The notes under the pieces were generated by a model. That model saw nothing but the letters and a program-made list of their open reading frames with translations, was not told the DNA's origin and did not search any database. The position numbers and the translations under genes are program-made. Source: Bradyrhizobium glycinis (lineage in GTDB: Bacteria; Pseudomonadota; Alphaproteobacteria; Rhizobiales; Xanthobacteraceae). Taken from it: 64,000 nucleotides of DNA. The stretch lies in assembly GCF_016031655.1 (NCBI RefSeq), contig NZ_JACCHQ010000031.1:20268-84267 (forward strand), read 5' to 3'. Shown piece after piece: positions 17,009-26,736 of this stretch. Numbering within the stretch: the first letter of the stretch is position 1; each line of letters starts with the position of its first letter.

Positions 17009-17846
17009 CCCGCGGCTGACGCCGGCGCGGGGCGACCTCGCCGCAAAGTATCTCGAAGGCAAGGTCGAGGCGGAGCGTTTCGTCACCGGCGAGGAATTCG
17101 AGGTGGTCGAGCCAATCGCCTCCGTGCGCGAGCAGCCGTCTTCGAACGCGATGCTGATGACGGAGGCCCTGCGCGGCGAACGCGTCACCATCTACGATCG
17201 CAATGGCGAGGGTTGGGCATGGGGCCAGCTCAATGGCGATGGCTATGTCGGCTGGCTGCCGGATGCGGCGCTCGCAAGGCCGTCGGCCGCCCCGACGCAC
17301 TTGGTCGGCGCGCTGCGGACGTTTGCGTTCCCCGGACCCTCGATCAAGCTGCCGCCTACCGACACGCTCGTGATGGGATCGAAGCTCGCCGTGGCGCGCG
17401 AGGACGGCAGCTTCGCCGTGACACACGACGGCAGATATCTGCCGAGAACGCATCTCATCCCGCTCGATCGTCGCGAACCAGATTTCGTCGCGGTGGCCGA
17501 GCGCTTCGTCGGCACGCCCTATCTCTGGGGCGGCAAGAGCAGCCTTGGCATCGATTGCTCCGGCCTCGTCCAGGTCTCGCTGACATCCACCGGGATCGGC
17601 TGCCCGCGCGACAGCGACATGCAGCTCGCCGGTCTCGGCCGTGCGCTGGAGCCGCATGAATGGAGCAGCTTGCAGCGCGGCGATCTGATCTTCTGGAAAG
17701 GCCATGTCGCGATCGTGCGCGATGCCGCCACCATGGTTCACGCCAATGCGCATCACATGGCAACGGTGATCGAGCCGATCGAGCCGGCGATCGCGCGGAT
17801 CAAAGCGGCTGGCAGCGACATCATCGCGATCAAGCGGCTCGGTTGA
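17001..17846 (+). CDS. SH3-domain NlpC/P60 (C40) peptidase
   Basis: This 281-residue protein has a bacterial SH3 domain at about 38-92 (VREQPSSNAMLMTEALRGE, GWLPDAAL), a second SH3-like segment to about 150, and a C40 catalytic domain from 160. C186 in GIDCSGLVQ is the nucleophile, H235 in GHVAIV the base, and H247 the likely third residue. Such enzymes cut cell-wall stem peptides. No signal peptide is visible, so it may act on recycled muropeptides in the cytoplasm, in line with its overlap with an aminopeptidase gene. Confidence 0.9.
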   Translation: MHDPRLTPARGDLAAKYLEGKVEAERFVTGEEFEVVEPIASVREQPSSNAMLMTEALRGERVTIYDRNGEGWAWGQLNGDGYVGWLPDAALARPSAAPTHLVGALRTFAFPGPSIKLPPTDTLVMGSKLAVAREDGSFAVTHDGRYLPRTHLIPLDRREPDFVAVAERFVGTPYLWGGKSSLGIDCSGLVQVSLTSTGIGCPRDSDMQLAGLGRALEPHEWSSLQRGDLIFWKGHVAIVRDAATMVHANAHHMATVIEPIEPAIARIKAAGSDIIAIKRLG

Positions 17847-17862
17847 CCTCCTGGCGCGGGCG

Positions 17863-17998
17863 ACACCTCTCCCGGAGGGAGAGGTCGGATCGCATCGCAA
17901 GATGCGATCCGGGTGAGGGGTTAGGACCTCACCGAACGCTGCGACCCCTCACCCGATTTGCTGGCGCAAATCGACCTCTCTCCTCCGGGGAGAGGTGA
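17863..17998. repeat. palindromic intergenic repeat, family A copy 1
   Basis: Outer arms of the type CACCTCTCCC and GGGGAGAGGTG enclose smaller hairpins (GGATCGCATC with GATGCGATCC; GATTTGC with GCAAATC) and an inner pair, GGGTGAGGGG with CCCCTCACCC. Related units are at 34768, 40339 and 42599. It fills the space between convergent genes. Confidence 0.8.
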
Positions 17999-18002
17999 AG
18001 TG

Positions 18003-19640
18003 CTACGTCGCCACCGCCCCGTTCCCGGCCGTCTCCAACCGGAACGCGGCCGCGAACAGCGCGCGCGTGTAATCCGTCTTCGGATTCCTGAACAGCTCGG
18101 CGGCCTGCCCCTCCTCGACCACCTTGCCACCGCGCATCACGATGAGGTGGCTGGCGAGCGAGGCGACGACGCGCAAATCGTGCGAGATGAACATGTAGGT
18201 GAGCTCGCGCTTGCGCTGGAGCTCGCGCAACAGATCGACCATCTGCGCCTGGAACAGCATGTCGAGCGCGCTGGTCGGCTCGTCCAGCACGACGAAATCC
18301 GGCTCCAGCACGATCGCGCGGGCGATCGAGATGCGCTGACGCTGGCCGCCGGAGAATTCGTGCGGATAGCGAAAGCGCGTCTCCGGATTGAGGCCGACAT
18401 CCTCGAGCGCCTTGACGACGCGCGCCTCGCGTTCCTCGCGCGAGAGCGTCGGCTGATGCACGGACAGGCCCTCGGCGATGATGTCGGCGACCGACATACG
18501 CGGTGAGAGCGAGCCGAACGGATCCTGGAACACGATCTGCATGTCGCGCCGGAAAGGACGCATCTCCTTGAAGCGCAGGCCCTGGATGTCGTTTCCTAAG
18601 AACACGATGCGCCCGTTCGAGGAGATCAGCCGCAGCAGCGCCAGCCCCAGCGTGGTCTTGCCCGAGCCGGATTCGCCGACCACGCCGAGCGTCTCGCCCT
18701 TGCGTACGGCAACGCTGACACCGTCGACCGCCTTGATGTGACCGACCGTCTGGCGCATCAGGCCGCGCTTGATCGGGAACCAGACTTTGAGATCATTGGC
18801 TGACATCACCACCGGCGCATTCGGCTGCGGCGGCGCCGGATCGGGCTTGGGCTCCGCCGCGAGCAGGTCGCGCGTATAGGGATGTTTCGGGGCCTTGAAG
18901 ACCTGCTCGACCGGCCCCTGCTCGACGATCACGCCGCCCTTCATGACGCAAACGGTATCGGCAATGCGGCGCACGATGCCGAGATCGTGGGTGATGAAGA
19001 GCAGGCTCATGCCGAGCCGCGCGCGGATCTCGGCGAGCAGCGCCAGGATCTGCGCCTGCACGGTGACGTCGAGGGCCGTGGTCGGCTCGTCCGCGATCAG
19101 AAGGTCCGGCTCGTTGGCGAGCGCCATCGCGATCATCACGCGCTGGCGCTGGCCGCCGGAGAGCTGGTGCGGATAGCTGTTCAGCCGCGTCTCCGGATCG
19201 GGGATGCCGACCTGGGTCAACAGCTCCAGTGTCCGTTTGCGCGCCTGCGCATTGCTGGTTGGATTGTGCAGCTGGATGATCTCGCCGATCTGCGCCTCGA
19301 TCGTGTGCAGCGGATTGAGCGAGGTCATCGGCTCCTGGAAGATGATAGAGATGTCGCTGCCCCTGATCTCCCGCATCTGCTGCTCGGATTGGTCGATCAG
19401 CTCCTGCCCCTTGAAGCGGATGCTGCCCGAGGGATGGGAGGCGTTCGGATAGGGCAGCAGCTTCAAGATCGAGAGTGCGCTGACCGACTTGCCGGAGCCG
19501 GATTCGCCGACCAGCGCGACGCATTCGCCGCGCTTGATCTGGAACGAGACCTTGTCGACCGCAAGCGTGGTGGCGCCACCCTGATGGAAGGCCACCGAGA
19601 GGTCGCGAACGGCGAGCAGGGGCTGGTTGATCGCGTCCAT
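18003..19640 (-). CDS. yejF: Yej-type ABC transporter ATP-binding protein with two ATPase domains
   Basis: This 545-residue protein fuses two ABC ATPase domains. Each has a Walker A GESGSGKS/T and a signature (LSGGQRQRV, FSGGQRQRI), with Walker B segments LLIADEPT and FVVLDEPT. Both halves are of the oligopeptide/dipeptide transporter type. It powers import through YejB and YejE. The ATG at 19640 lies 5 bp after the yejE stop; a longer open frame upstream lies inside yejE and is not real. Confidence 0.92.
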   Translation of the reverse strand: MDAINQPLLAVRDLSVAFHQGGATTLAVDKVSFQIKRGECVALVGESGSGKSVSALSILKLLPYPNASHPSGSIRFKGQELIDQSEQQMREIRGSDISIIFQEPMTSLNPLHTIEAQIGEIIQLHNPTSNAQARKRTLELLTQVGIPDPETRLNSYPHQLSGGQRQRVMIAMALANEPDLLIADEPTTALDVTVQAQILALLAEIRARLGMSLLFITHDLGIVRRIADTVCVMKGGVIVEQGPVEQVFKAPKHPYTRDLLAAEPKPDPAPPQPNAPVVMSANDLKVWFPIKRGLMRQTVGHIKAVDGVSVAVRKGETLGVVGESGSGKTTLGLALLRLISSNGRIVFLGNDIQGLRFKEMRPFRRDMQIVFQDPFGSLSPRMSVADIIAEGLSVHQPTLSREEREARVVKALEDVGLNPETRFRYPHEFSGGQRQRISIARAIVLEPDFVVLDEPTSALDMLFQAQMVDLLRELQRKRELTYMFISHDLRVVASLASHLIVMRGGKVVEEGQAAELFRNPKTDYTRALFAAAFRLETAGNGAVAT

Positions 19641-19645
19641 CTGCC

Positions 19646-20824
19646 TTACCTGAACGTCTTGCGCGGATCGAAGGCGTCGCGCACGGCTTCGCCGATGAAG
19701 ATCAGGAGCGAGAGCATGATCGCGACCGAGAAGAAGCCGGAGAAACCGAGCCACGGCGCCTGCACATTGGCCTTGGCCTGCGAGAGCAATTCGCCGAGCG
19801 AGGGCGATCCCGGTGGCAGGCCGAAGCCGAGGAAATCGAGCGCCGTCAGCGTCATCACCGAGCTCGAGACGATGAACGGCAGGAAGGTCATGGTCGCGAC
19901 CATCGCGTTCGGCAGCAGGTGACGGAACATGATCACGGGGTTGGAGACGCCGAGCGCCCGCGCCGCCTGGATGTATTCGAAATTGCGCCCGCGCAGGAAT
20001 TCGGCGCGCACGAGGCCGACCAGCGAGACCCAGGAGAACAGCAGCAAGATGCCAAGCAGCACGAAGAAGCCGGGCACGAGCACCGAGGACAGGATCAGGA
20101 GAAGATAGAGCGATGGAATCGCGGTCCAGATCTCGATGAACCGCTGGAAGATCAAATCGACCCACCCGCCGAAATAGCCCTGCACGGCACCCGCGGCGAT
20201 GCCGATGACCGACGAGATGATAGTGAGACAAAGGCCGAACAGCACCGAGATGCGGAAGCCATAGATCAGCCGCGCCACCACGTCGCGGCCCTGATCGTCG
20301 GTGCCGAGCCAATTGTATTCGAGATCGCGGCAGCTCTTCAGTCCCTTTTTCTCCACCACCGGCTTGCACTGCTTCTCCGTCAGCATCCAGGTCGGCGGCG
20401 ACGGCGCCGGCGTCGGCAGGTCGAGATTGTGGGTATCGTAGGAGTAACGGATCAGCGGCCAGACGATGCTGCCGCCCTTGTCCTTGATCAGCTTCTGCAA
20501 GTACGGGTCGCGGTAGTCGGCCGCCGTCTCGAAATCACCGCCGAAGGTCGTCTCCGAATAGGTTACGAAGGCCGGCCAATAAAGCCGCCCGTCGAACTTG
20601 ATCAGGAAGGGCCGATCGTTCGCGATCAACTCGGCGAACAGCGAGATCACGAACAGGCCGATGAATATCCAGAAGGACCAGTAGCCGCGGCGGTTGGCCA
20701 TGAAGTTCTGCCACCGCCGCTTGTTGAGCGGTGAAGGCACGAAGGGCTTGCGCGTGATCGGAACGGCATCGCCGAGCGGCGACTTCGCTGTTGTCTCGAT
20801 CGGCGTGGGCGCGGTGATCGTCAT
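19646..20824 (-). CDS. yejE: Yej-type ABC transporter permease
   Basis: This 392-residue protein has an N-terminal cytoplasmic tail, a first helix at about 38-60, a periplasmic segment, and a binding-protein-dependent permease domain with five helices. The ATPase-contact loop appears as YIQAARALGVSNPVIMFRHL. The start ATG overlaps the yejB stop by one base, so the two are coupled. It forms the channel with YejB. Confidence 0.92.
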   Translation of the reverse strand: MTITAPTPIETTAKSPLGDAVPITRKPFVPSPLNKRRWQNFMANRRGYWSFWIFIGLFVISLFAELIANDRPFLIKFDGRLYWPAFVTYSETTFGGDFETAADYRDPYLQKLIKDKGGSIVWPLIRYSYDTHNLDLPTPAPSPPTWMLTEKQCKPVVEKKGLKSCRDLEYNWLGTDDQGRDVVARLIYGFRISVLFGLCLTIISSVIGIAAGAVQGYFGGWVDLIFQRFIEIWTAIPSLYLLLILSSVLVPGFFVLLGILLLFSWVSLVGLVRAEFLRGRNFEYIQAARALGVSNPVIMFRHLLPNAMVATMTFLPFIVSSSVMTLTALDFLGFGLPPGSPSLGELLSQAKANVQAPWLGFSGFFSVAIMLSLLIFIGEAVRDAFDPRKTFR

Positions 20825-21933
20825 CAGACCTCCCGTGCCTCGAAATCGATCCGGGGATCGATCCACATATAGGTCAGGTCGGAGATCAGGTTGATCACGA
20901 GGCCGACCAGCGAAAAGATGTAGAGCGTGCCGAACACCACTGGATAGTCGCGGTTGAGCACGCTCTCGAAGCTGAGCAGCCCCAGCCCGTCCAGCGAGAA
21001 GATGGTTTCGATCAGAAGCGAGCCGGAAAAGAAGGCATGGATGAATGTCCCGGGAAAACCTGCGATCACGATCAGCATGGCGTTGCGGAAGACGTGGCCG
21101 TAGAGCACCCGGCTCTCAGTGCAGCCCTTGGCACGCGCGGTCATGACGTATTGCTTGCGAATCTCGTCCAGGAACGAGTTCTTGGTCAGGAACGTCATGG
21201 TGGTGAAGGCACCTAGCCCCATGGCGATCAGCGGCAGCGTCAGGTGCCAGAAATAATCGACGATCTTCCAGTACCAGGGAAATTGCGACCAGCCGTCCGA
21301 GGTCAGCCCACGCAGTGGGAACCAGTTGAAGAACGAGCCGCCGGCAAACAGGATGATCAGCAGGATCGCGAACAGGAAGCCGGGGATGGCATAGCCGAGC
21401 ACGAGCACCGTCGAGGTCCAGGTGTCGAAACGCGCCCCGTCGTTCACGGCCTTGCGAATGCCGAGCGGGATCGAGATCAGGTACGTCACAAGCGTCAGCC
21501 AAAGGCCAAGCGAGATCGAGACGGGAAGCTTCTCCTTAATGAGCTGGAGCACGCTGACGTCGCGAAAATAGCTCTTGCCGAAATCGAAGCGGGCGAAGTT
21601 CCACACCATCAGCAGGAAGCGTTCCGGCGCGGGCTTGTCGAAGCCGAACTGCACTTCCAGCTTCTTGATGAAATCAGGGTCGAGGCCCTGCGCGCCGCGA
21701 TATTTCGAGTTGATGGCATCGCCGCCGACACCGACCTGTCCCGGCGCGCGCTGCGCAAAATCGCTGCCGCCGGAAATACGCGAGGTCCCGCCGGTGTCGG
21801 CGCCCGAGAGTTGCGCGATCACGCGCTCGACCGGGCCGCCCGGCGCGAACTGCACCACGACGAAGGACACGAAGAGGATCCCGAGCAGCGTCGGGATCAT
21901 CAGCAGGATGCGGCGCGCGATATAGGCGCTCAT
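20824..21933 (-). CDS. yejB: Yej-type ABC transporter permease
   Basis: This 369-residue permease has a first helix at residues 7-28 and a large periplasmic insert after it, then the conserved permease core with the loop YVMTARAKGCTESRVLYGHV. It is of the DppB/OppB type. It lies 2 bp after the yejA stop. The insert rich in Gly and Ala around residues 40-70 is common in YejB proteins. Confidence 0.92.
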   Translation of the reverse strand: MSAYIARRILLMIPTLLGILFVSFVVVQFAPGGPVERVIAQLSGADTGGTSRISGGSDFAQRAPGQVGVGGDAINSKYRGAQGLDPDFIKKLEVQFGFDKPAPERFLLMVWNFARFDFGKSYFRDVSVLQLIKEKLPVSISLGLWLTLVTYLISIPLGIRKAVNDGARFDTWTSTVLVLGYAIPGFLFAILLIILFAGGSFFNWFPLRGLTSDGWSQFPWYWKIVDYFWHLTLPLIAMGLGAFTTMTFLTKNSFLDEIRKQYVMTARAKGCTESRVLYGHVFRNAMLIVIAGFPGTFIHAFFSGSLLIETIFSLDGLGLLSFESVLNRDYPVVFGTLYIFSLVGLVINLISDLTYMWIDPRIDFEAREV

Positions 21934-21935
21934 GG

Positions 21936-23810
21936 CTATTTTGCCTGCTCGAGCTTGGCCGCCTTGGCCGGTTCATACCACCAGATCTCCGGCGCGCCGA
22001 CGCCGTTGGCATAACGCGGCAATTTCGGCGGGTGGTCGAACTGATCCCAATAAGCCAGCCGGTGCGTCTTATTATACCATTGCGGCACCCAATAGCGACC
22101 GGCGCGGAACAGGCGATCGAAGGCGCGGCAGGCGACGGTCAGCTCTTCGCGGCTGTCGGCCGCCATGATCTTCTCGATCATGGCGTCGATCGCCGGACTG
22201 GCGACGCCAGCCAGATTGTACGAGCCCTTGGTGTTCGCGACCTGCGAGGAGAAGAACGCGCGCATGGCATCGCCTGGTGTCGCCGACATGCTGAAGCGCT
22301 GGATGGTCATATCGAAATCAAAATCTTCCTGCCGGGCCTTGTGCTGTACGGCATCGACGAGGCGCACGCTCGCTTCGATGCCGAGCGTCGCGAGATTCTT
22401 GATGTAAGGCGCGTGGTGCGGCTGGAACGAGGGCTCATCCAGCAGGAACTCGATCTTGAACACCTCGCCGTTCGGCAGCACCCGCTTGCCGTCCTTGATG
22501 GGCACGCCGGCCTCGGTCAGCAATTGCTGCGCCTTGCGGAGCAGGCTGCGGTCCTGTCCGGAGCCGTCGGAGGCCGGCGGCGTGAACGGCGCCGCGAACA
22601 CCTCGTCGGGAATCTGGCCGCGGAACGGCTGCAGCAGCTTCAGCTCTTCCGGCGAAGGCGGCGCATTGCCAGCCATCAGGTCCGAGTTCTGGAACGGCGA
22701 CACCGTACGGGCATAGGCGCCGTACATGATTGTCTTGTTGGTCCATTCAAAATCGAAAGCGTTGATCAGGGCCTCGCGCACGCGGGGGTCCTTGAATTTG
22801 TCCCGTCGCGTATTGATGAACCAGCCTTGCGCCCCGGACGGCGTATCGTCGGGCACGACCTCCATCTTGACCCGGCCGTCCTTGACCGCGGGGAAGTCAT
22901 AGCGCGTCGCCCAGATACGCGAGGTAAACTCCTCGCGGTAGAGATAGCTCTTGCCGGTAAAGCCCTCGAAGGCGACGTCGCGGTCGCGATAGAATTCGTA
23001 GCGGACGACATCGAAATTGTAGCTGCCACGGCAGGGCGGCAGATCAGCGGCCCACCAGTCCTTCACCCGCTCGAACTCGATGTAGCGATTGACTTCGAAC
23101 CTGCCGACCTTGTACGGGCCCGAGCCAAGCGGAATCTCCAGCGACGATTCATCGAATGGGCGGGAGGCGTAGTACACCTTCGAGAAGATCGGCAGGCTGG
23201 CGACATAGAGCGGCACGTCGCGCGCACGTCCCTTGGCGAAGGTGACGACGAGCGTCGCATCGTCGAGGGCTTCCGCACTGACCATGTCGCGCATCTGCAC
23301 GATGATCAGCGGATGCCCCTTGGTCTTCAGCGTTGTCAGCGAAAAAGCTGCATCGTGGGCAGTGAGCCTGGTCCCGTCGTGGAATTTCGCTTCGGGCCGC
23401 ATCGTGAAGCGGTAGACCAGCTTGTCCGGCGATATCTGCACGGATTTGGCCGCCAGCCCGTACATTGCGTCGGGCTCGTCAGCTGCCCGGACCATCAGCG
23501 GCGAAAACGTCATGTCCATACCTTGTGCGCCGTCGCCTTTCAGGATGAAGGCGTTGAGCGAGTTGAAGGTCTGGTAGGACTGATTGTAGGCGCGCACCGA
23601 CGGGATCAGCGAGAACGTGCCGCCCTTCGGCGCGTCGACATTGACGTATTCGAAATGGTGGAAGTCGGCGGGATATTTGAGATCGCCGAATGCCGACATG
23701 CCGTGCGCCTCGGTCGCCGCTTCCGATGCTCGCAGCAGCGGCGCGCCGACGGACGCTCCGAGGGCGCCAACGCCCAAGGCCAGCACATGGCGGCGTGACA
23801 TCTGCGTCAT
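21936..23810 (-). CDS. yejA: Yej-type peptide-binding protein (second of two)
   Basis: This 624-residue periplasmic binding protein of the SBP family 5 has a twin-arginine-type signal (MSRRHVLALGVGAL). The mature start, GMSAFGDLKYPADFHHFEYV, is the conserved opening of YejA proteins. The ATG at 23810 follows the upstream gene by 14 bp, with GGAC in the leader; 60 residues of longer open frame fall in the upstream gene. It lies directly before yejB and shares clear similarity with the protein encoded just upstream. Confidence 0.9.
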   Translation of the reverse strand: MTQMSRRHVLALGVGALGASVGAPLLRASEAATEAHGMSAFGDLKYPADFHHFEYVNVDAPKGGTFSLIPSVRAYNQSYQTFNSLNAFILKGDGAQGMDMTFSPLMVRAADEPDAMYGLAAKSVQISPDKLVYRFTMRPEAKFHDGTRLTAHDAAFSLTTLKTKGHPLIIVQMRDMVSAEALDDATLVVTFAKGRARDVPLYVASLPIFSKVYYASRPFDESSLEIPLGSGPYKVGRFEVNRYIEFERVKDWWAADLPPCRGSYNFDVVRYEFYRDRDVAFEGFTGKSYLYREEFTSRIWATRYDFPAVKDGRVKMEVVPDDTPSGAQGWFINTRRDKFKDPRVREALINAFDFEWTNKTIMYGAYARTVSPFQNSDLMAGNAPPSPEELKLLQPFRGQIPDEVFAAPFTPPASDGSGQDRSLLRKAQQLLTEAGVPIKDGKRVLPNGEVFKIEFLLDEPSFQPHHAPYIKNLATLGIEASVRLVDAVQHKARQEDFDFDMTIQRFSMSATPGDAMRAFFSSQVANTKGSYNLAGVASPAIDAMIEKIMAADSREELTVACRAFDRLFRAGRYWVPQWYNKTHRLAYWDQFDHPPKLPRYANGVGAPEIWWYEPAKAAKLEQAK

Positions 23811-23824
23811 GCGGAGATTGTCCT

Positions 23825-25741
23825 TCACGATTTTCTTGCGATCCGCGCCGCCTTCTCTGTGTCGTACCACCAGATGAACGGGAAGCCGGACTGACCGTAT
23901 TTGGGCAGTTCCGCCGGCCGTCCGAACCGATCCCAGCGCGCGGTGCGTATCTTGTTGTAGGTCCACTGCGGCACAACGTAGTGATTCCACAGCAACACGC
24001 GGTCGAGGGCCTTGGTTGCGGCAACCAGATCGTCGCGATCAGTGGCGTAGATTACCCGCTCGATCAGCTTGTCGACCGCCGGATTCTTGATGCCGGCAAT
24101 GTTGCGCGAGCCTGCGATGTCGGCCGACTTGGAGGACCAGAACTCGCGCTGCTCGTTGCCCGGCGATTGCGACTCGCCCCAGGAATTCGTCACGATATCG
24201 AAGTCCCACTCGCGCGTCCTGTTTTCATATTGGGTCGGATCGACCGTCCGAACGCTCACGGCAATGCCGAGCCGCTCCAGCGACGGCTTATAGAACAGCG
24301 TAATTCGTTCGAAGCTGGGATCCGAGTTGAGCAATTCCAGCGAGAACTGGGCGCCGGTCTTGACGTCGATCAGCTTTCGGTCTCGCACCTCGTAGCCGGC
24401 CTCCTTGAACAGGCGCAGCGCTTCACGCAGATTGTCGCGCACCGCTTCCGGGCTGCCTCCCACCGGATTGGTGTAGGCCGTCGTGAAGACCTCGGGCGGT
24501 ACCTGGGCGCGAACGGTCTCGAGAATTTCGAGCTCCTTGCCCTGCGGCAATCCGGTTGCCATCAGCTCGTCGATACCATCGAAGTAGCTGCTGATGCGCT
24601 TGTACTGACCGTAGAAGATCTGCTTGTTCATCTCCTCGAAGTCGAACGCGTAGTTGAGTGCACGGCGAACACGCGGATCGCTGAACTTGGCGCGGCGCAG
24701 GTTCGGCACGAAGGCTTGCATCACGCCCGAGCTGCGATTGGCGAATTCCTCGAGGATCACCCGCTTTTCGGTCACGGCCGGGAAATCGTAGGCAGTCGCC
24801 CAGCTCTTCGCGCTGTTCTCGGTGCGCCAATCGACCTGGTCGGCCTTGAAGGCCTCGATCGCAACGGTGCCGTCGCGAAAGTATTCGTAGCGCAGCTCGT
24901 CGAAATTGTTGCGGCCCACATTGATGGGAAGATCGCGACCCCAATAGTCCTTCACGCGCTCCAGCGCGATCGAGCGTCCTGCGACGAATTCCTTGACCTT
25001 GTAGGGGCCCGAGCCGAGCGGCACTTCCAGCGTGGTGGCGGAGACATCGCGCTTGCGGCCCTGCGCGTCCGTCCCCTCCCACCAATGTTTCGGCAGGACG
25101 ATCAGCTGTCCCACGATCTGCGGCAGCTCGCGGTTGCCGGGTGCGTCGAACTCGAACTTCACGTCACGCTCGCCGACCTTCTCGGCCTTCACCACATGGC
25201 TGTAATAGGCCGAGTACATCGGATGGTTCTTCTTGAAGGAATCGAGCGAGAAGATCACGTCCTCCGGCGTGACAGGCTTGCCGTCATGCCATTTCGCCTG
25301 CGGGCGCAGGCGATAGATGACGAAGGAGAAATCGTCGGGATGGCTGACCGCCTCGGCCAGCGCGCCGTATTCGGTCGAGACCTCGTCAAGCGACTGCGTC
25401 AGGAGCGATTCATAGATGAATGCGACGGCGCCCGCGACCTGGCCCTTCACGCCCGAGACGACGATGTTGAAATTATCGAACGTGCCGACGGCGATCTGGC
25501 GCGCGACACCGCCTTTGGGAGCGTCCGGATTGACGTAGTCGAAGCGCTTGAAGTCGGCGGGATACTTGACCTTTCCGAACAGCGAGAGCGCATGGCGCCA
25601 AGGTAGCCCGCCTGAAGACAGCTCGCTTGCCGATTGCGCCTGTGCCGTGCCGACGACGGGAACGCCCGCGACGGAACCAAGGGCTGGAAGCGCTGCCGCA
25701 GCAGTGCCGGTGAGCAGGAGATCGCGTCGGGTAATGGCCAA
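23825..25741 (-). CDS. Yej-type peptide-binding protein (first of two)
   Basis: This 638-residue SBP family 5 protein begins with a twin-arginine-type signal (TRRDLLLTGTAAAALPAL) and a Sec-like cleavage site (AQAQS). The mature part repeats the pattern ...LFGKVKYPADFKRFDYVNPDAPKGG seen in the next gene. It starts with TTG at 25741, with GGGA upstream; no in-frame ATG is nearby. It is first in the yej operon, giving one permease two binding proteins, presumably with different ligand ranges. Confidence 0.88.
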   Translation of the reverse strand: MAITRRDLLLTGTAAAALPALGSVAGVPVVGTAQAQSASELSSGGLPWRHALSLFGKVKYPADFKRFDYVNPDAPKGGVARQIAVGTFDNFNIVVSGVKGQVAGAVAFIYESLLTQSLDEVSTEYGALAEAVSHPDDFSFVIYRLRPQAKWHDGKPVTPEDVIFSLDSFKKNHPMYSAYYSHVVKAEKVGERDVKFEFDAPGNRELPQIVGQLIVLPKHWWEGTDAQGRKRDVSATTLEVPLGSGPYKVKEFVAGRSIALERVKDYWGRDLPINVGRNNFDELRYEYFRDGTVAIEAFKADQVDWRTENSAKSWATAYDFPAVTEKRVILEEFANRSSGVMQAFVPNLRRAKFSDPRVRRALNYAFDFEEMNKQIFYGQYKRISSYFDGIDELMATGLPQGKELEILETVRAQVPPEVFTTAYTNPVGGSPEAVRDNLREALRLFKEAGYEVRDRKLIDVKTGAQFSLELLNSDPSFERITLFYKPSLERLGIAVSVRTVDPTQYENRTREWDFDIVTNSWGESQSPGNEQREFWSSKSADIAGSRNIAGIKNPAVDKLIERVIYATDRDDLVAATKALDRVLLWNHYVVPQWTYNKIRTARWDRFGRPAELPKYGQSGFPFIWWYDTEKAARIARKS

Positions 25742-25897
25742 ATCAACATCCCTGTCTTGAAGGAGGCTACTCCTTTAAGTTCCCAATATAGGCGAGGTTT
25801 CGACCGAATATGTTGCTTTTTCCTCATCTTGGAAGCCCGGTCGGCCTACGGATGCGGCCAAACGCCCCGATAACGTCGTCGCGAGGTCCGGATAAGG

Positions 25898-25923
25898 AAA
25901 CGGCCAGGCTTTTCAGCCTGGCC
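25898..25923 (-). terminator. hairpin downstream of cycM
   Basis: GGCCAGGCT and AGCCTGGCC form a 9-bp stem with a TTTC loop; on the minus strand GTTTCCTTAT follows. It is a plausible terminator for cycM, with a poor U-tract. Confidence 0.6.
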
Positions 25924-25951
25924 GCACATCCGAAAATCGGTTCTGGAAGCC

Positions 25952-26503
25952 TTATTTCGACGCGGTCGGCAGCGGCTGCGGATGCTCGGACAGCGAGTTC
26001 AGATAGGCAATGACGTCGGCACGTTCGGAATCCTTCTGAATGCCGGCGAAGCCCATGGCGGTGCCCGGGATGAAGCCCTTCGGGTTGGCAATGAACTTGT
26101 CAAGATCGTCGAAGGTCCAGGTACCGCCCTTGGCCTTCATGGCAGCCGAGAAGTTGAAGCCGCCACGGCCCTCACCACGCTTCTCGCCGACGACGCCATA
26201 GAGGTTCGGACCGACACGATTCGGACCGCCCTTCTCGAAGGTGTGGCAGGCGCCGCATTTCTTGGCGGCGGCAGCGCCCTTCTCGACGGAGGCAGTCTGG
26301 AGCAACTTTTCGATCGGCTCGGAGGAAGCGGCGGCGCCACCTTGCTTGCCGTGGCCGGCGTCTTCCTTCACCGCGATCTCGAAGCCCGGCTTTTCCGGCA
26401 CCTTGGGGGAGAACAGCGCACTCGCGGTGAAGCTCGTCACCAGCAGGAACAGACAGGTGCCGAGCACGGCACCGAGAATCTTGTTGAGTTCGAAAGAGTC
26501 CAT
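25952..26503 (-). CDS. cycM: membrane-anchored cytochrome c (CycM type)
   Basis: This 183-residue protein has an uncleaved N-terminal helix (residues 8-31) as anchor, a flexible linker, and a class I cytochrome c domain. Haem attaches at CGACH (C83, C86, H87) and the second axial ligand is M150 in PGTAMGF. In Bradyrhizobium japonicum CycM carries electrons from the bc1 complex to the aa3-type oxidase. It is divergent from kdsB, as is usual in these genomes. Confidence 0.92.
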   Translation of the reverse strand: MDSFELNKILGAVLGTCLFLLVTSFTASALFSPKVPEKPGFEIAVKEDAGHGKQGGAAASSEPIEKLLQTASVEKGAAAAKKCGACHTFEKGGPNRVGPNLYGVVGEKRGEGRGGFNFSAAMKAKGGTWTFDDLDKFIANPKGFIPGTAMGFAGIQKDSERADVIAYLNSLSEHPQPLPTASK

Positions 26504-26736
26504 TTCCGGCCAGGCCCCACCGCAAGAAGGAAACAGCGGCCCAGACGGCCGCCAGGACGAGCCTCGGGAGAATCAAGCGTTCCTTATTGTTTCCCCGAGT
26601 TTTGCTATTGAGATATCGGTTTGCCCGAGGTCTGGCAACCCGTATAAGCGACCCGGCTTCGGGCTCGTCCCCATCCCATTTCCCGGTGCGGAAAACGCTC
26701 CGTTTTCAGGCTCTTGACCTCAGACCTTTGAACCCA

